The notes beneath the pieces were generated by a model. That model did not search any database. It was given only the letters and a program-made list of their open reading frames with translations, and was not told the DNA's origin. The translations under genes and the position numbers were made by a program. A stretch of 64,000 nt of DNA from AAA044-D11 sp009705075 (lineage in GTDB: Bacteria > Actinomycetota > Actinomycetes > Nanopelagicales > Nanopelagicaceae): contig OZ254179.1 of the NCBI GenBank assembly GCA_965268675.1, forward strand, positions 992,001 to 1,056,000. Reading direction: 5' to 3'. How positions within the stretch are numbered: the stretch's first letter is position 1; the number at the start of each line of letters is the position of its first letter. This document shows, one piece after another, positions 49,871 to 60,500 of the stretch.

Positions 49871-50830
49871 ATGATGTCCCTGTACGATACTCGGGTGGAC
49901 GCGAAAACAAATCTTTTAAATACGACAGACAATTTAATTGAAAAACCTCCTGCACCTTTCTTGCGTTGGGCTGGTGGCAAAAGGAGATTAGTACCGGTCA
50001 TTACTACACTATTCTCCAAAAGTTTTGACGGGAAAACTAACAAATTTCACGAACCTTTCGTTGGAGGTGGATCGTTAATGCTCGCTCTAGGAGACGAGAA
50101 TTCACCACACTTTGTCCCTGGAAGAAATCTGTATATAAGTGATTCAAATCCGGATTTGATTAATACCTATATTGTAATCAGAGATGATATTGACTCACTT
50201 ATTCGCGAATTGAGAAAACTAAGCAAAGATGTTAGTAAAGAGTCTTATGATTCAATTCGGTTGCAAATTCCGAGAGCGCCAATTAAAAGGGCAGCTAGGC
50301 TCATATATTTAAATAAGACTTGCTTCAATGGCATCTGGAGAGTAAATGGCTCAGGAAAATTCAATGTTCCATGGGGCAAACTCAAAAATCCAAAAATTTA
50401 TGATGAATCAAATTTGCGCTCAGTCTCAGCAAGATTGAAAGGTTCGAAAATTATGCATTCATCTTTTTCTTCCTCGATTAAGCAAATAGGCTCTGGGGAC
50501 TTAGTTTATTTCGACCCACCTTATATTCCCCTGTCTAAATCGGCTTCTTTTTCCAGTTATGCAAAGGAGGGTTTTGGCATAAATGAACATGAGATGTTAG
50601 CAAATTTAATAGGTGGGCTTGAAGCCAAAGGTGCTTTTGTGTTGCTTTCTAATTCTGATACTCCTGCTACACGTGAAATCTTTGGCAATTCCATGTACTT
50701 GTATAACCTAGATGTATCTCGCAGTATTTCAGCAAATTCAAGTTCGCGAAAGCCAGTAAAAGAAATAATTGCATCTAACTATAAAATTCACCACACAAAC
50801 TTACATTTCCGATTAAAGCGGATCAATTAA
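49871..50830 (+). CDS. dam: D12-class DNA adenine methyltransferase (Dam-like)
   Basis: A 319-residue N6-adenine methyltransferase. It shows the D12 family motifs: APFLRWAGGKRRLVPVI (cofactor-binding loop), HEPFVGGGSLMLAL (motif I), target-binding stretch LNKTCFNGIWRVNGSGKFN, and the catalytic DLVYFDPPYIPLS (motif IV). Recognition sequence is not readable from sequence; many relatives methylate GATC. Two ATG codons at 49871/49874. It converges on the HerA-like ATPase gene with one base between stops, so it may form the modification part of the neighbouring putative defence operon, or be an orphan. Confidence 0.9.
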   Translation: MMSLYDTRVDAKTNLLNTTDNLIEKPPAPFLRWAGGKRRLVPVITTLFSKSFDGKTNKFHEPFVGGGSLMLALGDENSPHFVPGRNLYISDSNPDLINTYIVIRDDIDSLIRELRKLSKDVSKESYDSIRLQIPRAPIKRAARLIYLNKTCFNGIWRVNGSGKFNVPWGKLKNPKIYDESNLRSVSARLKGSKIMHSSFSSSIKQIGSGDLVYFDPPYIPLSKSASFSSYAKEGFGINEHEMLANLIGGLEAKGAFVLLSNSDTPATREIFGNSMYLYNLDVSRSISANSSSRKPVKEIIASNYKIHHTNLHFRLKRIN

Positions 50831-50831
50831 T

Positions 50832-53800
50832 TTACTGACTCATCTGTGTCTTAGTTGGAACATTACTTTCAGGTGTAGACACAAACGCGAATCCAACGGG
50901 AAGTTCCTCGATTACTTCACTTAGATCTTCAACCCCGCGGCTCCTTATTAGATTCGCAACCTTTTTTGATGAGGGATAATTTGTTCTGAAAGCGACCTTT
51001 AAGCCAACATTCTCTACAACCTGGGGTGCAAAATCTTCAAGTGACTGACTGACCAGAAGCACTGCAATCCCATATTTTCTTCCTTCTTTCATCAACTTAG
51101 GAATTGTGGGATTGCGTGCCAGACGATGGGCCTCGTCTAAAACTACAGCCAAACGAAGTTTGTCAGATCTGCCCCAAGAGAACATATCGTTATAGAGTTT
51201 TCTCAGAATGAATGATCCAGCCATTAATTTGACCTCATCAATTCTGTATTTGCTCACATCAAAAATTATTCCTTTTCCGACTAAAGGAGTAAATCGATTT
51301 GCGCTAGTTTCTCTAAATAATTCAAAATCTGTAAAGGCAGATAGTCTTGGCAGAGCATTTTTTCCTTTGAACTGGGCTTCAATTTTTTCCAGTTCAGAAG
51401 TAAATTCAGAAATTGTAGGCAATCCATTTCCCGAATTACCATCTTTCCAGCCACGAAGTTCATAAGCATTACGTAATGCATAGGAAACGTGGGTTCTTTG
51501 AATTTCCCCAAGTCCGGCAGCGACTTCTAAAATCTCGGCGATCTCAGCTGAAGCCGTTCTCACCGCCATGGGATCATTGCTAGCTAAATCAAAGGGGCTA
51601 AAGGGCAAACCTTCTAGCGCTACGTCAATCCCTTTAACCGATGGGCCAATTAGGTCCGACATTTCTCCATGGAAATCAAAAATCAAGGAAGGTAATCCAT
51701 TTTTACTAAATTCCGAAATAATTCTTCTAGTTGTTACTGATTTCCCTTGACCAGGAACACCAACAATTACTCCATGTGGCGTGCCACGAGTACTTAAAGA
51801 CCATGTGACCGGGATAGAGTCAATGCTCATTCCAAGTGAAACGACTACTGGATCTGAAACCGAATTAATGCTGATTCCTTCGTCACTGCTGGTCTGAGAA
51901 TAATCTTTTTCATTCCCGGAATCGCTTGAGACTTGAACCTCTTGAACCTCTTGAACCTCTTGAACCTCTTGAACCTCTTGAACCTCTTGAACCTCTTGAA
52001 CCTCTTGAACCTCTTGAACCTCTTGAACCTCTTGAACCTCTTGAACCTCTTGAACCTCTTGAACCTTATTTTCGCTCAATGTACTACGTGATTCTTTTGG
52101 AATTTCTTGTGGTGACACTAAACCATTCGCCATTCTCTCATCAGAATACATCTCAGGCATCCTGTTAGTTAGATCTCTAACAGTAATCCAACCATCGTTC
52201 GACAATCTTTCTTCAGTCAAAACTTCAATTCTCATGTCACCAATCTTTCGAGAGGAGCCTTCATTTGGAGCATCTAATGCAACGATAAAACCGGTCTTGT
52301 GAAATTGGGGAACAGTTCTCTGTATTCCTATCCGATCGATCATCACGTGAATTTCTTGAATTTTTTCGAATGAAATGTACCCGTAACTTCTTCCTCGATC
52401 GGCGTAAAAATGCAATAATGAAATCCAACGTGTCCATTGCAGCTCTGTATCAATTCGTGTTTGATGAGAACTAAAAATCAATCTGTTAAGAATCATTTGC
52501 GTTCTTTCAACTTGTTGCTTCATTGTTGCATCTAGATCTCGAGTAACTACGCCACTTCTAGTCTTAACTTCAACCAATTCTATTGAATAATTGTCATTTT
52601 CGATTCGTACTAAAATTACATCACATCTTTCTTTTGTTAGATCTTCTTCTGCAATATTTATAGTGAATATTCCCGGGTGTGCATCGACTGGGATAATTAT
52701 CACGTTGGAAAGCTCACCACGTGATGAAAGATAACGCATTGCAGCAGCGAGTCCTACGGCTTCTAAAGCCAAAGAATTTGAATTTCCAAGCCTTAAAGTT
52801 AGCCTTCCGGAAATTGAAGCTAAATTATGTAGAACTTCGGTTGCTTTAACACCAAAATTGGCTAGGCCAAGTTTAACCATTGCATGAGACAAAATACGCT
52901 CTAATTCTGAAGCTTTTGTTGTGGTTAGAGTGATCCGATCTGAAAGCCCGTCTACAAAATCAGGAGAATAATCTAGTACATGAAAATTTCCACTTGCAGA
53001 ATTCAAAACTTCCTCGTAGAGAGATAATCCAAGATATTTGTCAACAGTAACTACCCAATCTGACTTTCTGTGTACTTCAGAAATTAAATGCAGGCTTTCC
53101 TTGTCTAAATTCATATCAACAGACAAGCCATAATTTGTTCCAAACAGAGTTTTTGATAGCGCGATTTGATGTTGCAAGTGCAAGTTTCCTATTTTAGAAC
53201 CCATGGGAGTTGGTGATGCAATCTCAAAAGTAGGAACAATTTCAAATTTTATATCCTCCGAATTTTGATTCGGAACCGAATAGATGTAATTAACTAATCC
53301 GTTCATTAGTGGAGGTCTTTCAAAAACCTTTTCGATACTTGAAACCTTATGGCGAGATAGGTTTTGGACTAAAGCGATATTGGCAGTCAAATTCGAAGAC
53401 TCAAGCTGCTCCATATTTCGTGCTATCAAAGAAAATTCCGGCGCAAACAGCTTTTCTCGCCTTTCGAGTCGTTCTTCGTAAAAACTTTGCTGAATATCCG
53501 AAATTGCTCCCAATGGCTGGATTGGTGACTCCTTTAAGTTGAAACCGAGAATTTCAAGGCGATCTAACTTATCGGCATCTGAATTGAGGTTCTTTTTGTA
53601 CTCACGTAATGCATCTCGCATTACGTCCCCCTCGGCTGGATTAATCACCATGATACGTAAACCCGGCGTGAAAGAACTTTTATCAGCATATCTCTCTAGA
53701 TGTTCTGAAAACTTTTGAGATGCCTGGGATTTCATTCTCAAGTCCCTTGGCAGTCCCAGAACATTTGATACGACTGAGAGAGCAAAACTTGAATCTGGTG

Positions 53801-55832
53801 AATCTGGTGAAAGGTAAACACCTACGCCGAAGACTAACTCATCGGAATAAAGCATTGGGATCTTTCCAGAGTTTGATAGTAAGCAAAATGGTAAATTCGA
53901 TGGAGTGAGTTGTTCCAACAACCCTAAGTCAAGCAATAGTCTGCGCCGTGAGCGTTCCTTTGATTTCAAATCTAAATTCATCTTTGATAGAACTGATACA
54001 TATTCAACAATCCAAGCAACTCGCAAAGGATGACTTGGAAGAGAAATCAAACAATCAATAGTTCCAACCTGAGTCTCTATATTTATCTCGACCTGATCCA
54101 TGCCTAGAAGGGCCTCATGAAACTCTGTATCGCTGCTTTCTAAAGCTAGGTGATATTCCTGAACATATTTAAGCGCCAATGATTTAAGCTCTAAACTCCA
54201 ATCAGCCGATTCTACATAAATTCTTTCCGAGTCTCCTGCTAGCAAAAATTCGGAGAATTTACGTTTAGCTTCAACTAATGAGTTTGGGAGTACTAGATCT
54301 TCTTTTCGCACATGTTCTAATGTCAGCCGACTGAAACCGGCCGGCACCTTCGCCGCAAATTTGGATCCAAAACTTTGATTATTTAGAGATAAGTTTTGGA
54401 TATCACGGATTATCTTACTTACTCTAACTCGAGCGACCGCCGTTAACCCAACATTAACATCTAAGCGTTGTTGTTCAATTGAAAACTGTGTAGCACCAAA
54501 GTCATTTTCTTCGGTTGAGATTCTAGGATCGCAAAGTACTTTTAGTTGCGCCTCATAAATTGATTTTGCATTAGTTGTTCGAGAATCTGTTCCCCCTGTG
54601 TCATCACCAAAATGTTCTTCTATTAAGAATTCTTCTGAAATTGCTACGATAGGTTCGCCCTCGAAAACTAATTCGTTGGACCTTCCATCTGTAGCTGCCA
54701 CTCTGACGACATAACGAACATGTTCACCTGAATGGTTGGGATTCAATTCAATTTTTGAGGATCGTATTCGTTTAGCAATCTTTGAAGCTCCCCCGATGGA
54801 ATCTGCAAGTGATTCAATGTTTGCAAGAGGAATAACGTCCACTTTCCAATAAATAGAACCTTCAAAACTTTGCGGGGTAGCTTCCCAATCTACAGTTAAA
54901 GTCTTGTTTGCTAGTAATTCATTAGTTCCTATTTGCAATTTCAATTTCGATCTTGCGACCGGTGTCCCATCCCGGTTCAGGAATGACTTTATCTGGATCG
55001 CACATAGCGAAGATGACTCTGTGTTCTCAAATTCCCATTTTTCAAAAGTTAAACTTCCGGCATGATTCTCCAATAGGTTTCTAGCCCATGCCGAAAAAGA
55101 ATCTGGCTCGGGTGTAAGCAATTTCCGTATGCTTTTTCTTAAAAATCCAGGATTCAATTGAGTTTCATTTAATCTCTCATCTATCGAGGAAAGAGGTTTT
55201 GATGAAGCTTGAAGAATGTTTGAAACTTTTGCATTCAAAGAAAGCCTTTCATTGCCAGTACTTTCCTCACCTAAATCTGGAATCAATCCAATACGCCAAA
55301 GATTTTCACCATATGCGATTCTTGGTTCCTTTGAGTTAAGAACAACTAACAAGAATGTAAGCCACTCTTCTGAATTGACTCCTCTTAGGACTAATGTCCT
55401 TAATGTTTTTGAAAGTGGACTAATTCCATATTTTGTTAAGTGATTCTCAATTTCATGCGAAATTTCGATCACTCTATCCGCTAATGAAATTGTGGCAAAT
55501 CCTGCGAGCGAGCCGATTGAGCCAGACATTTCACTTGGTAGGAATAAAAGTACTCGAGATTCCCTATTCCTATACTCAACGGCGGTTTGTGGAGAAACTA
55601 AATGCGTTGAGCCTTCGTTCTCTTTTGATAAACAAGCAATTTTAATTGGATCAATAGCTCCGGCTATTTCCAATTCCTGACATTTCTGATAAATCCTAGA
55701 AGTCAGAGCGATTGCAGTACGTGCAGAAACATGGTCAATTATCAAGAGTTTATTTGCTGGCATCGACTTAAGGTCTCTAACTACAATTGACTCTGCAATG
55801 TTCTCTAGAAGAAAGTCTTCGAACTCAATCAT
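50832..55832 (-). CDS. 1666-residue HerA-like ATPase with nuclease-like motif and EVQ repeat
   Basis: Last gene of the operon. C-terminal third is a HerA/FtsK-type motor: Walker A VIVGVPGQGKSVTTRRII (about 1355-1363), Walker B RLAVVLDEAHRLARNPT (about 1560-1570), and VLLVSQSLEDFAPQVVENVG. About residue 1088 is IELVEVKTRSGVVT after CDVILVRIEND, a D...ExK pattern like PD-(D/E)xK nucleases. Residues ~1256-1300 are the tandem repeat (EVQ)n. The first ~1000 residues match nothing I recognise. Very large size and C-terminal HerA motor recall DptH of the phosphorothioate-dependent restriction system; this is resemblance, not proof. Starts at the base where the upstream gene stops. Confidence 0.75.
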   Translation of the reverse strand: MIEFEDFLLENIAESIVVRDLKSMPANKLLIIDHVSARTAIALTSRIYQKCQELEIAGAIDPIKIACLSKENEGSTHLVSPQTAVEYRNRESRVLLFLPSEMSGSIGSLAGFATISLADRVIEISHEIENHLTKYGISPLSKTLRTLVLRGVNSEEWLTFLLVVLNSKEPRIAYGENLWRIGLIPDLGEESTGNERLSLNAKVSNILQASSKPLSSIDERLNETQLNPGFLRKSIRKLLTPEPDSFSAWARNLLENHAGSLTFEKWEFENTESSSLCAIQIKSFLNRDGTPVARSKLKLQIGTNELLANKTLTVDWEATPQSFEGSIYWKVDVIPLANIESLADSIGGASKIAKRIRSSKIELNPNHSGEHVRYVVRVAATDGRSNELVFEGEPIVAISEEFLIEEHFGDDTGGTDSRTTNAKSIYEAQLKVLCDPRISTEENDFGATQFSIEQQRLDVNVGLTAVARVRVSKIIRDIQNLSLNNQSFGSKFAAKVPAGFSRLTLEHVRKEDLVLPNSLVEAKRKFSEFLLAGDSERIYVESADWSLELKSLALKYVQEYHLALESSDTEFHEALLGMDQVEINIETQVGTIDCLISLPSHPLRVAWIVEYVSVLSKMNLDLKSKERSRRRLLLDLGLLEQLTPSNLPFCLLSNSGKIPMLYSDELVFGVGVYLSPDSPDSSFALSVVSNVLGLPRDLRMKSQASQKFSEHLERYADKSSFTPGLRIMVINPAEGDVMRDALREYKKNLNSDADKLDRLEILGFNLKESPIQPLGAISDIQQSFYEERLERREKLFAPEFSLIARNMEQLESSNLTANIALVQNLSRHKVSSIEKVFERPPLMNGLVNYIYSVPNQNSEDIKFEIVPTFEIASPTPMGSKIGNLHLQHQIALSKTLFGTNYGLSVDMNLDKESLHLISEVHRKSDWVVTVDKYLGLSLYEEVLNSASGNFHVLDYSPDFVDGLSDRITLTTTKASELERILSHAMVKLGLANFGVKATEVLHNLASISGRLTLRLGNSNSLALEAVGLAAAMRYLSSRGELSNVIIIPVDAHPGIFTINIAEEDLTKERCDVILVRIENDNYSIELVEVKTRSGVVTRDLDATMKQQVERTQMILNRLIFSSHQTRIDTELQWTRWISLLHFYADRGRSYGYISFEKIQEIHVMIDRIGIQRTVPQFHKTGFIVALDAPNEGSSRKIGDMRIEVLTEERLSNDGWITVRDLTNRMPEMYSDERMANGLVSPQEIPKESRSTLSENKVQEVQEVQEVQEVQEVQEVQEVQEVQEVQEVQEVQEVQEVQEVQVSSDSGNEKDYSQTSSDEGISINSVSDPVVVSLGMSIDSIPVTWSLSTRGTPHGVIVGVPGQGKSVTTRRIISEFSKNGLPSLIFDFHGEMSDLIGPSVKGIDVALEGLPFSPFDLASNDPMAVRTASAEIAEILEVAAGLGEIQRTHVSYALRNAYELRGWKDGNSGNGLPTISEFTSELEKIEAQFKGKNALPRLSAFTDFELFRETSANRFTPLVGKGIIFDVSKYRIDEVKLMAGSFILRKLYNDMFSWGRSDKLRLAVVLDEAHRLARNPTIPKLMKEGRKYGIAVLLVSQSLEDFAPQVVENVGLKVAFRTNYPSSKKVANLIRSRGVEDLSEVIEELPVGFAFVSTPESNVPTKTQMSQ
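51933..52067 (-). repeat. 15-copy 9-bp tandem repeat inside the HerA-like gene
   Basis: Fifteen head-to-tail copies of the 9-base unit TTGAACCTC (plus strand), all identical but for the last (final base C to T), encoding a run of Glu-Val-Gln in the ATPase. The unit is a multiple of three, so copy changes alter linker length, not frame. Confidence 0.95.
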
Positions 55833-57535
55833 TAGAATCCCTTCGGTCTGGAAATGTATTGAGCATCGAAATCATCTGATAGTCCTTCAAACCAGCCAAG
55901 TTGCTTCAAGCGTTTAGTAAATGCGACGAAATTCTCATCTGCGGCTTTATGAAACTCTGCGGAGTCATAGCCAATCGGCGGTGATTTTATCAAGATTCCA
56001 AATCTCTCTTGCAACAACGTTAGTATCGTCTCCATCTCTAGAACATTTCGTCTTCTTGGCTCCCCATTCTCTTTCAAGAAACATAAATTAAGGAGTGTGT
56101 TTAGCACATCATCGGACATGCTGTACAACCATAGGTGCGCTTTACCTGTGCCCTTTAGAATCGATGAAGAATCAGCAACTCCTTGGTTTCGAAGTCCACC
56201 CACACCTTTAAGCCACTTCCGTATTCCTTCAAGTCCATCAGATCTACGATCCATTAAAACAAGTTCTACAAGAGCGCGCAAAAAATTAGTTGATTCAGTT
56301 TTCACATCTTCTATGATCGCTAGGGCTTCTGGTGAGTCTGCGAGTGAAGAAATGAAGCCTTCTATACGCAATCCGGCAGCCATGGAAACGTCATCTGAGT
56401 CCACGTTATTCATTAAAAAAAGCAATTTTTCTTGTTGGCTCAGTTTATCGTAAATTTCACTCTTGGATTTAATTGTTCTCAAGCATCTCTCAGTTTCTCG
56501 AAGGAGTATTGAGTGATCAAAGTATGAATTCAATAAACGTAAATCCCTAACCACGCACGCATTAGATAATGAAGTAGAGGCAGAATAAGGGTCATTCGTA
56601 AAATCAAAAAACATCTCAGCAGGTTTATTCACTGGAACTTCATTCAACGGTTTCTCTAAAATATCGAATAAGTCTGAAAGGTTCCTACCAACACGTATCG
56701 GAATTTGGAATAAGCGAATAGAAAAAATGGATCTATACATTTGCATCAATTCTAAGCTCGAGATTTTTCCATAAGCTTTAGTGATGGCATAAAAATCCGA
56801 AGCTAGGTCGATGAATGGCTCAGGAATTGGAAGTTCAAGGGGAATTTGAATTTCCGAATCAGTTTTGGAACGACTTACTCCACTTGATGTAAAAAGTTCA
56901 ACAAATCTCAGCTCTAGTAGAGTATTTATGTCGATTTCAGTACTTTCATCATATTTTGGTTCCGGCCAAAAACGTTCAATTTCTGGGAAGCTAACACCGC
57001 TCGCTAAGCTTGATGTCGTTACTGCATGATGAATTTCATCCATTGGCTTATCTGCACCTTTAGATACTAGAAAATTTAAAAGAACCCTGTAAGTCATGGT
57101 GTCAACTCTTCGATGACGTGCTCTGCTATTGCTGGTAGGTAAACCAACTCGATAATTTGCAACATTCAATAAACGCAAATAATCGATTTGTTCTTGGTCT
57201 GATTTCTTCCTTCCAAGTGGAATCATTTCTAACAAGGACGTCCGAATCCAACCTTCCAGCAGGCTCGACCCAATTTCACCGTCAAAATTTTTGAACTTAT
57301 CGCTTTTTTGTAGACTTGGAACCAGATTCTTTCGAAGGTTAAGGCTGCCACCTAATTCTGTGAAATCAGATGCTTTTCTAGGCGGAGCTGTTTTCCCATG
57401 CTTAACGCACCTTTCAAGAAATTGAATAAGCATTCTTTCAATAGACGTTTCATTGAGGGTAATGGGCATAAGAAAATCAAAATTGGCAGATGCGAGCTCT
57501 TGATGTCCATTTCGGCGTGGAATTTTGAAAATCAT
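55832..57535 (-). CDS. 567-residue protein of the putative defence operon, unknown
   Basis: No domain recognised. Mostly helical with many charged residues; no membrane segments, no P-loop. Notable stretches: RARHRRVDTMTYRVLLNFLV (about 140-160), DRRSDGLEGIRKWLKGVGGL, and the C-terminal GWFEGLSDDFDAQYI. Its start overlaps the NERD-kinase gene by four bases and its stop overlaps the HerA-like start by one, so it is made in step with both. By position it corresponds to dptG in dptFGH-type operons; sequence support for that is lacking. Confidence 0.75.
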   Translation of the reverse strand: MIFKIPRRNGHQELASANFDFLMPITLNETSIERMLIQFLERCVKHGKTAPPRKASDFTELGGSLNLRKNLVPSLQKSDKFKNFDGEIGSSLLEGWIRTSLLEMIPLGRKKSDQEQIDYLRLLNVANYRVGLPTSNSRARHRRVDTMTYRVLLNFLVSKGADKPMDEIHHAVTTSSLASGVSFPEIERFWPEPKYDESTEIDINTLLELRFVELFTSSGVSRSKTDSEIQIPLELPIPEPFIDLASDFYAITKAYGKISSLELMQMYRSIFSIRLFQIPIRVGRNLSDLFDILEKPLNEVPVNKPAEMFFDFTNDPYSASTSLSNACVVRDLRLLNSYFDHSILLRETERCLRTIKSKSEIYDKLSQQEKLLFLMNNVDSDDVSMAAGLRIEGFISSLADSPEALAIIEDVKTESTNFLRALVELVLMDRRSDGLEGIRKWLKGVGGLRNQGVADSSSILKGTGKAHLWLYSMSDDVLNTLLNLCFLKENGEPRRRNVLEMETILTLLQERFGILIKSPPIGYDSAEFHKAADENFVAFTKRLKQLGWFEGLSDDFDAQYISRPKGF

Positions 57536-60500
57536 TTTGAAGACTCCGTAGTTAACTCGCGAACAATGACACCCTTATCATTTCTCACAGCCCAACTACT
57601 GCCACTTGGATCTACCAAACTTACTGAATTCACTGGAACTCTTATTAAATGAGATATAAATGCCAAAATGTCAAAACGAATAGTTTCTGAGGGAACATCC
57701 GCAAAAATTTCACCGTCAGCGGCCCGGCACAGCAGTTCAAAGGCGTCAAGATTGATAATAAAAGTTGCACCAGAGTTATGTTTTAAAAACAGGGCATCAG
57801 GAATGGTTTCAATATAGTCGCTATAGGTTGAGGGAACTTCAATGCTAAAATCGTGTAAAGGTATGGATTTTATAATTGACCAGGCTGAATGCTTCTTACT
57901 CTCTGCTATAGCAAGTCCATTTATTTCATTTCCAAAATATCCCGCAATTCGGCTCATACCCATTAAGACTCGGTTCTTAACAGCCACTGAATCTGGGTCT
58001 TGAAGTACCTTAATATAGACGTCAAAATAGCGATATACAAAAGTTTCATTGAGTATTGAGTCACTATCTAATTCAGTCTGGACTCCAAAAAATATATTCC
58101 TAGAAGTATCTCTGTAAGTTTTACCTAATGTTAATTGATCTGTCACATTACTCGTCCGCAGAATCTCAGATTTTAAAGCTGGAGAAATTTGTTGAGATGG
58201 ATCTAATTCAATAAATTCATGTATTAACATTTCCTTGCTATCTAAATCAAAAGCTAAATTTTGTAACTGATATTTCTCCAAATTAATGTTTGAAGCGGTA
58301 TCTTGAAGAGCAGAATGAACTACTTTGCAATCAATATCACCGGTAATTAACCAAGCAATTGCTGACCTCACCCTTCTAAAAGTTGCACGTCGGTGTCGCC
58401 TAAGGTGACCAATCAGCATCAATTTGTTAACGGTAGGTTTGGCATAAGTTGAAATTGCCTGTGCATTAAAATAAATTGGGCAACTATCCACTGCTGCACA
58501 GCTACCGCATTGCTCCCAAAGACTTTTAGACGTCATCTGTGAAAGCATCTGAGGTAACAAGCCATCATCATCAAATCCAACTAGTGTTCTTGCCTTTAGG
58601 TCCACCACCTGGAACTCTTCTGAGGCAATTCGTTCTCCAGCAAAATATGAATTTACCAGCTCGCTCCAAGCAGGGTACTTTTCAAAATTATCCCTAAAAA
58701 ATTGCTTCAAGCGCCCATCATTTATAGCAAACAGTGCGATGGCATTTTCGCTTAAAACCAGATCAAGCCTTTGACATGAGATTTCGTCAGCCGATTTATA
58801 ATCATAAGATTGACTGGCATCAAGCACGCTTACATATTTACGATTGTTAAACTCTATTTCCCAACCCGCTCCATCTGAAGACACCAGTTGCGCCCCACGA
58901 CTCAAGAGTTCGTCTCTTACCTTAAACAGGAATGTAGTTTTACCATCTCCAGGATTCCCTGTTAAAAAAAGAGTTGAGATTTCTCCATTAAGTAAGCGTG
59001 TTAGCAGATTGGAGTCCAATTTTGTAGGGACGTAGGTAAGGCTCGCAAATTCAATTGAGTTTTCTTGAACCGATTCAGCGACCGCGTTAGAAGCGCCTAA
59101 TTCACTTCCAGTGTAAATTTGCCGGAGTTGTGCAACCGTTGGATTAATTTTGTACTCAAAATTGAACTTTGGAGCCAAGGATAAATCTGGGAGGGCTCTT
59201 TGTAATTTCAATAAAATGTCTTCCGTGCTGGGCCGCTCTATTTGGCGAACTTTTATGCAATCAAAGAGAATTTCAAGAAATGAGGAATCTTCATAACCAT
59301 ACTGCTGTTGCTCAACCTCTGAAAGAAGAAGTGGAGAGCCGTCATCTTCATTCGCATGAGGGCGGCCTAGGATTAAATTAAGGAACCCGGCGGCAAGTGT
59401 GTAAAGGTCGGTAGTTTGATCGGCGGGGATTTTGCTTGCTATTTCTGGTGCAGCGTACCTTGGGGTTGCATAGCGCAAAATTTCGCCTACTTGAACCGAA
59501 TTTCCAAAATCAATTAACGCTACTTGGTCATCATCTTGGATGATTAAATTTCTTGGGGTGGGATCTCCGTGAACAAAGCCTTCTGCATGTAAAAAAGTTA
59601 ATGCGGAAAGCGACTTTTGGAATAAATTCTTAGCGCGCTGAACTGTGAATGTCGATTCTTTAGCTATTGTTCTTAGTTCGACCCCTTCAATGTAATTGAA
59701 TACAAGGAAACCAGGATCTGGTTTATCTATCGCTTGCTCCGCTCTCGAATAGCGGACCGACGAGGGTAGGCCTTTTGTAGCTCGCTGACTCAACGAAAAT
59801 TCTGCTTGCAACTTTGAAAATTCTTCAGTTGTCTTCGCCACCTTGAGTAGAACTTGACGATTATCTGACATCAAATCTCGGGCAAGCCAAGTTGTAGCCG
59901 ATCCGCCAGTTCCCAATTTTCTTTCAAGCTCAAAACGATTACCAAGAATACTCAATTCTTCGAAGGTATCTATTTGCTTATCCGGTGGCACCTCTAGCGC
60001 TTTTGAAATATCCAAATTGTTCGTCAAATTTCCCAACTCGATCAGAAGAGATTTTGTATCGCTTCGTTTTTCATGTGCTTCGCTCAGGATTTCAAGTAGG
60101 GTATTCCAGAAACTTTCTGGTCGATTTTTGCAAAAATTAGCGCAAGCCTCGGTAGTTGGTTCCTCTAAGCCCAATATTGCATAAAAAAGTATCAAGACAA
60201 GACTATAAAGATCAGAACTCTGATCGGCTAATGAAATTGTCTTTAGACATTCTGGCGCTCTAAATGGTTTAGAGGCATTATCTTCTTCTGTAATTTCAAT
60301 TGAGAGTTCGCCTTCAAGATGTGAGATGTAGAAATCACTAAACATGATCCGATTTCCACGAGTGACCCAAACACGATCAGGAGTAAGCGCCTTATGAACA
60401 ATTTTCGCGTTATGAATTTCTTCAAGTGCCTGCAAGGCATCGATTACAATCGCTAATTGCTTTTCATTAGAATCACTAAGAGGTTCTACGCCTGCGTTAA

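Noticed and set aside
51933..52067. CRISPR array
   Set aside because: Units are 9 bases with no spacers, and the stretch is an in-frame part of a large gene.
51926..52168. Plus-strand frame encoding a Leu-Glu-Pro repeat
   Set aside because: It is the antisense reading of the 9-base tandem repeat in the HerA-like gene; no ribosome site and no sensible protein outside the repeat.
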